The translations under genes and the position numbers were made by a program. The notes beneath the pieces were generated by a model. That model saw only the letters and a program-made list of their open reading frames with translations. It made no database searches and was not told the DNA's origin. Below, piece after piece: positions 41,838-43,475 of a stretch of DNA of 43,475 bases. Source of the DNA: an uncultured Mycobacteriaceae bacterium (GTDB lineage: Bacteria > Actinomycetota > Actinomycetes > Mycobacteriales > Mycobacteriaceae); assembly GCA_902826815.1 (NCBI GenBank), contig CADEGF010000017.1, positions 1-43,475 on the forward strand, read 5' to 3'. Numbering within the stretch: the stretch's first letter is position 1; the number at the start of each line of letters is the position of its first letter.

Positions 41838-43475
41838 TGACCTGTCCGACGTTTACCGTCCCCGGCTCTCGCTCGGTGCCGGGAGCATCGCCGCCCTCCG
41901 GTCCGCGTCCCGCACGGCTTGCGCGGCGAACAGGCACCAAACGGACACGTGCGGTGTCTGACCACAACCCGGCGTCCCGCAGCCGCTCGTACAGGTCGGT
42001 GATGTCGAAGACCAGTCGCACGCCGGGATGGTCGGTTGTCGAGTCACCTTCCCTCGGAACGCCGAACATCGATGCCGTACCCACGTAGTGAGCGTCTGGC
42101 GTGTCATCACTGTCGTCGGGCACGTTGAGATAGACGGAGTAGGAGCCACCCGGCCGCACCTCGTAAGTGAGGTCTTCCAAGCGCAGAAATACCCGCGCGG
42201 GCGGCCTGGCCTCCAGCGGGCCCGCCCCAGCGGAGATCGCGAACTTGACGTCGACGGCGTGACCGGTCAGCTGTACCGGTTGCTCCGTTGCGCCAACCAG
42301 TTGAGGCGGGTTATCGGGTTCCGGTCGCATCTGCTCTGCTCCTAGCGGCCCCACCGGACCGGAGAGGTCCTCGTACACATAGTTCAGCTGGGTGGCGCTG
42401 TCCAGCGTAGCGTCGACGGTCATGCGTGTCTCCGCACCGGAAGCGTCATGGAATCCAAATTGGATTGCGTTGAGCCACAGGTTGTTTGCCGGATTGCGCC
42501 GTCCGCCACCCAATCCGAGCCAGACGTCCCAGATCCGATCGATGTTGGCGTGATGAAGCCAGAAAATCGGGTCAAGTGCGGCCGTTTCGAACAGTGCCAT
42601 ATTGCCGCCCACCTCAGTGTGGACGGTACCGTGCGGGCTGCCCTCCAACGGTCCACCGGCGCGATTCGGGTCCTCGGAGCGGTGATTCTCACCGGTTTGC
42701 GCACCGCCGAACTCTGTGGCTCCGGTGAATGTGAGGGGCCGCAGCGCAGTTCGATAGTCCTGGTCGATCACATCAGGTAGTGGGACACGGTTGTTGACAT
42801 CGCTCAGCCGCGACGGATCGAACAGGGGGTTGGGCGCCCCGCCCGGCAGGGTCGTGGAACTGAACGTTATCGGCAGGCGGCGCGATTCCTCGCCCTTGGT
42901 GTAGTCCCAGTACGGCAGTGCCCAATTCGCCTTCGTCTCGTCGTCGACGTTGTTGAGTCCTTCGACAACGGATCTGACGATCGACTCGAACTGGTAGACG
43001 TACATGCGGTGCCACGGCAGGAAGAACCAACCGAAGTGCTGGCACTTGTTTCTAAAGCCGTCGCCGGGGTCCGGTATCACGCCGTGCACGTGAGCCTGAT
43101 AAATCCATCCGGTCGGATCATTGATGTTCGCGGCGGAGCGTTGCCGAAGGACATCGACCGCGCTTGCGTACGCCAGAATGATCGGATGCCATGGATCACC
43201 GGGATTCTCGGATTGCAGGCTGAATATGCCGCGCCGGGTGCGGACGGTGGCCGCGGGACTCTGACCGAACCCACCCCAGCCCCATTCGGAGATGTTCTTC
43301 GGGTAACCCGCATCAACCGTGCCGGGACCGATGGCGCCCCGAGTGACACGAATGTACTCATCGCCAGCAAAAAAGTAGCACTTCGACCCCGAGTACAGGG
43401 CAGCGTCAATTCCGTTCTGCCCGAACCCACCCCAGCCCCATTCCGAGATGTTCTTCGGGTAACCCGCATCAACCG
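41821..43475 (-). CDS. Hemopexin-repeat tyrosinase, 5' truncated by window edge
   Basis: Reading the reverse strand from the right edge, the frame stays open across the whole interval; the 43089 GTG is internal. The N-terminal part consists of hemopexin-like repeats (GIDAALYSGSKCYFFAGDEY, IRVTRGAIGPGTVDAGYPKN, ISEWGWGGFGQ). The tyrosinase domain follows. Its CuA site is AHVHG, then CQHFGWFFLPWHRMYVYQFE. Its CuB site is PHGTVHTEVGG, then DPIFWLHHANIDRIWDVW. A C-terminal beta domain (YEVRPGGSYSVYLNVPDD, VRLVFDITDLYERL) resembles the polyphenol oxidase C-terminal domain. It should be a type 3 copper phenol or catechol oxidase. Hemopexin repeats usually bind ligands or surfaces. No signal peptide can be judged, because the true start is outside the window. 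Confidence 0.87.
   Translation of the reverse strand, partial: VDAGYPKNISEWGWGGFGQNGIDAALYSGSKCYFFAGDEYIRVTRGAIGPGTVDAGYPKNISEWGWGGFGQSPAATVRTRRGIFSLQSENPGDPWHPIILAYASAVDVLRQRSAANINDPTGWIYQAHVHGVIPDPGDGFRNKCQHFGWFFLPWHRMYVYQFESIVRSVVEGLNNVDDETKANWALPYWDYTKGEESRRLPITFSSTTLPGGAPNPLFDPSRLSDVNNRVPLPDVIDQDYRTALRPLTFTGATEFGGAQTGENHRSEDPNRAGGPLEGSPHGTVHTEVGGNMALFETAALDPIFWLHHANIDRIWDVWLGLGGGRRNPANNLWLNAIQFGFHDASGAETRMTVDATLDSATQLNYVYEDLSGPVGPLGAEQMRPEPDNPPQLVGATEQPVQLTGHAVDVKFAISAGAGPLEARPPARVFLRLEDLTYEVRPGGSYSVYLNVPDDSDDTPDAHYVGTASMFGVPREGDSTTDHPGVRLVFDITDLYERLRDAGLWSDTARVRLVPVRRASRAGRGPEGGDAPGTEREPGTVNVGQVSVFFQ
43261..43475. repeat. 156-bp period tandem repeat encoding hemopexin-like units
   Basis: The 59-base segments 43261-43319 and 43417-43475 differ at two bases only, giving a repeat period of 156 bp, or 52 codons. 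Each encodes the end of a hemopexin-like unit (DAGYPKNISEWGWGGFGQ). The window stops exactly inside the second copy, so more copies probably lie beyond the edge. Confidence 0.85.

Noticed and set aside
43089-43089. Start of the tyrosinase at the GTG at 43089
   Set aside because: The first CuA histidine region (AHVHG) spans this position, and the frame is open and meaningful upstream to the window edge.
43077-43472. 131-residue reverse frame at the right edge as a separate gene
   Set aside because: The adjacent frame encodes recognisable hemopexin units running directly into the tyrosinase CuA site; this frame is Arg/Thr-rich shadow.

Overview
The window looks like a chromosome segment from a high-GC actinomycete. 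A mycobacterium or close relative is my best guess. Reasons are G/C-rich third codon positions, GTG starts beside ATG, a Lys/Ala/Pro-rich tail of the kind seen on mycobacterial HupB, and a SARP/BTAD regulator. The species is an inference. Both ends cut genes: an ABC ATPase on the left and a hemopexin-tyrosinase on the right. I saw no integrase, capsid, terminase, portal, lysin, tRNA, rRNA or CRISPR array.

Left part (1-7584): an ABC exporter pair (ATPase tail plus FtsX/MacB-type permease), a reverse-strand cytochrome P450 and BAHD-like acyltransferase operon, and a divergent DUF885 lipoprotein. Enzyme block (7617-15091): an S8 subtilisin-like protease with a histone-like basic tail, followed by a small protein resembling its propeptide. 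Divergent from these is a two-gene operon of a nucleoside-phosphorylase-fold protein and a 941-residue protein. The larger protein joins a uracil-DNA-glycosylase-like region to an amidohydrolase with all metal ligands present. A DUF3616-like propeller protein faces them. Three divergent intergenic regions in this half carry the same dyad, GTAGT-NN-A(C/T)TAC. The third lies between the DUF3616 gene and the regulator of the injection-system locus, which suggests one regulon.

Centre (15460-40979): a contractile injection system (CIS) locus on the plus strand. A SARP regulator gene is followed by an array of heptamers, close to CCTCAGC, on an exact 11-bp period ending just before a -10 element. 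This is the layout SARPs bind, so the regulator probably drives the operon directly. The genes that follow are a small leader gene, sheath, tube, a chaperone-like protein, tube-to-hub adaptor, hub (gpD-like), spike (gpV-like), PAAR tip, gp25 wedge, baseplate J, a tail protein I-like wedge, a wedge or fibre adaptor, two paralogous fibre proteins, a possible terminator, an unknown 543-residue protein, a 1,091-residue helical tape-measure candidate and a 1,923-residue RHS protein with an HELTH metalloprotease-like motif. Eight junctions overlap by 1 or 4 bases. No AAA+ ATPase (Afp15-like) is recognisable, there is one sheath gene, and hub and spike are separate genes. The locus therefore differs from the Afp/PVC type.

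Right end (41037-43475): convergent with the RHS gene is a two-gene operon of a tyrosinase with N-terminal hemopexin-like repeats and a DUF2182 membrane protein with a His-rich loop.

Working model (inference): a SARP-controlled contractile particle carries or is tipped by a giant RHS/metalloprotease-like protein. Adjacent protease, nucleobase-processing enzymes and hemopexin-tyrosinase are candidate accessory or cargo proteins.
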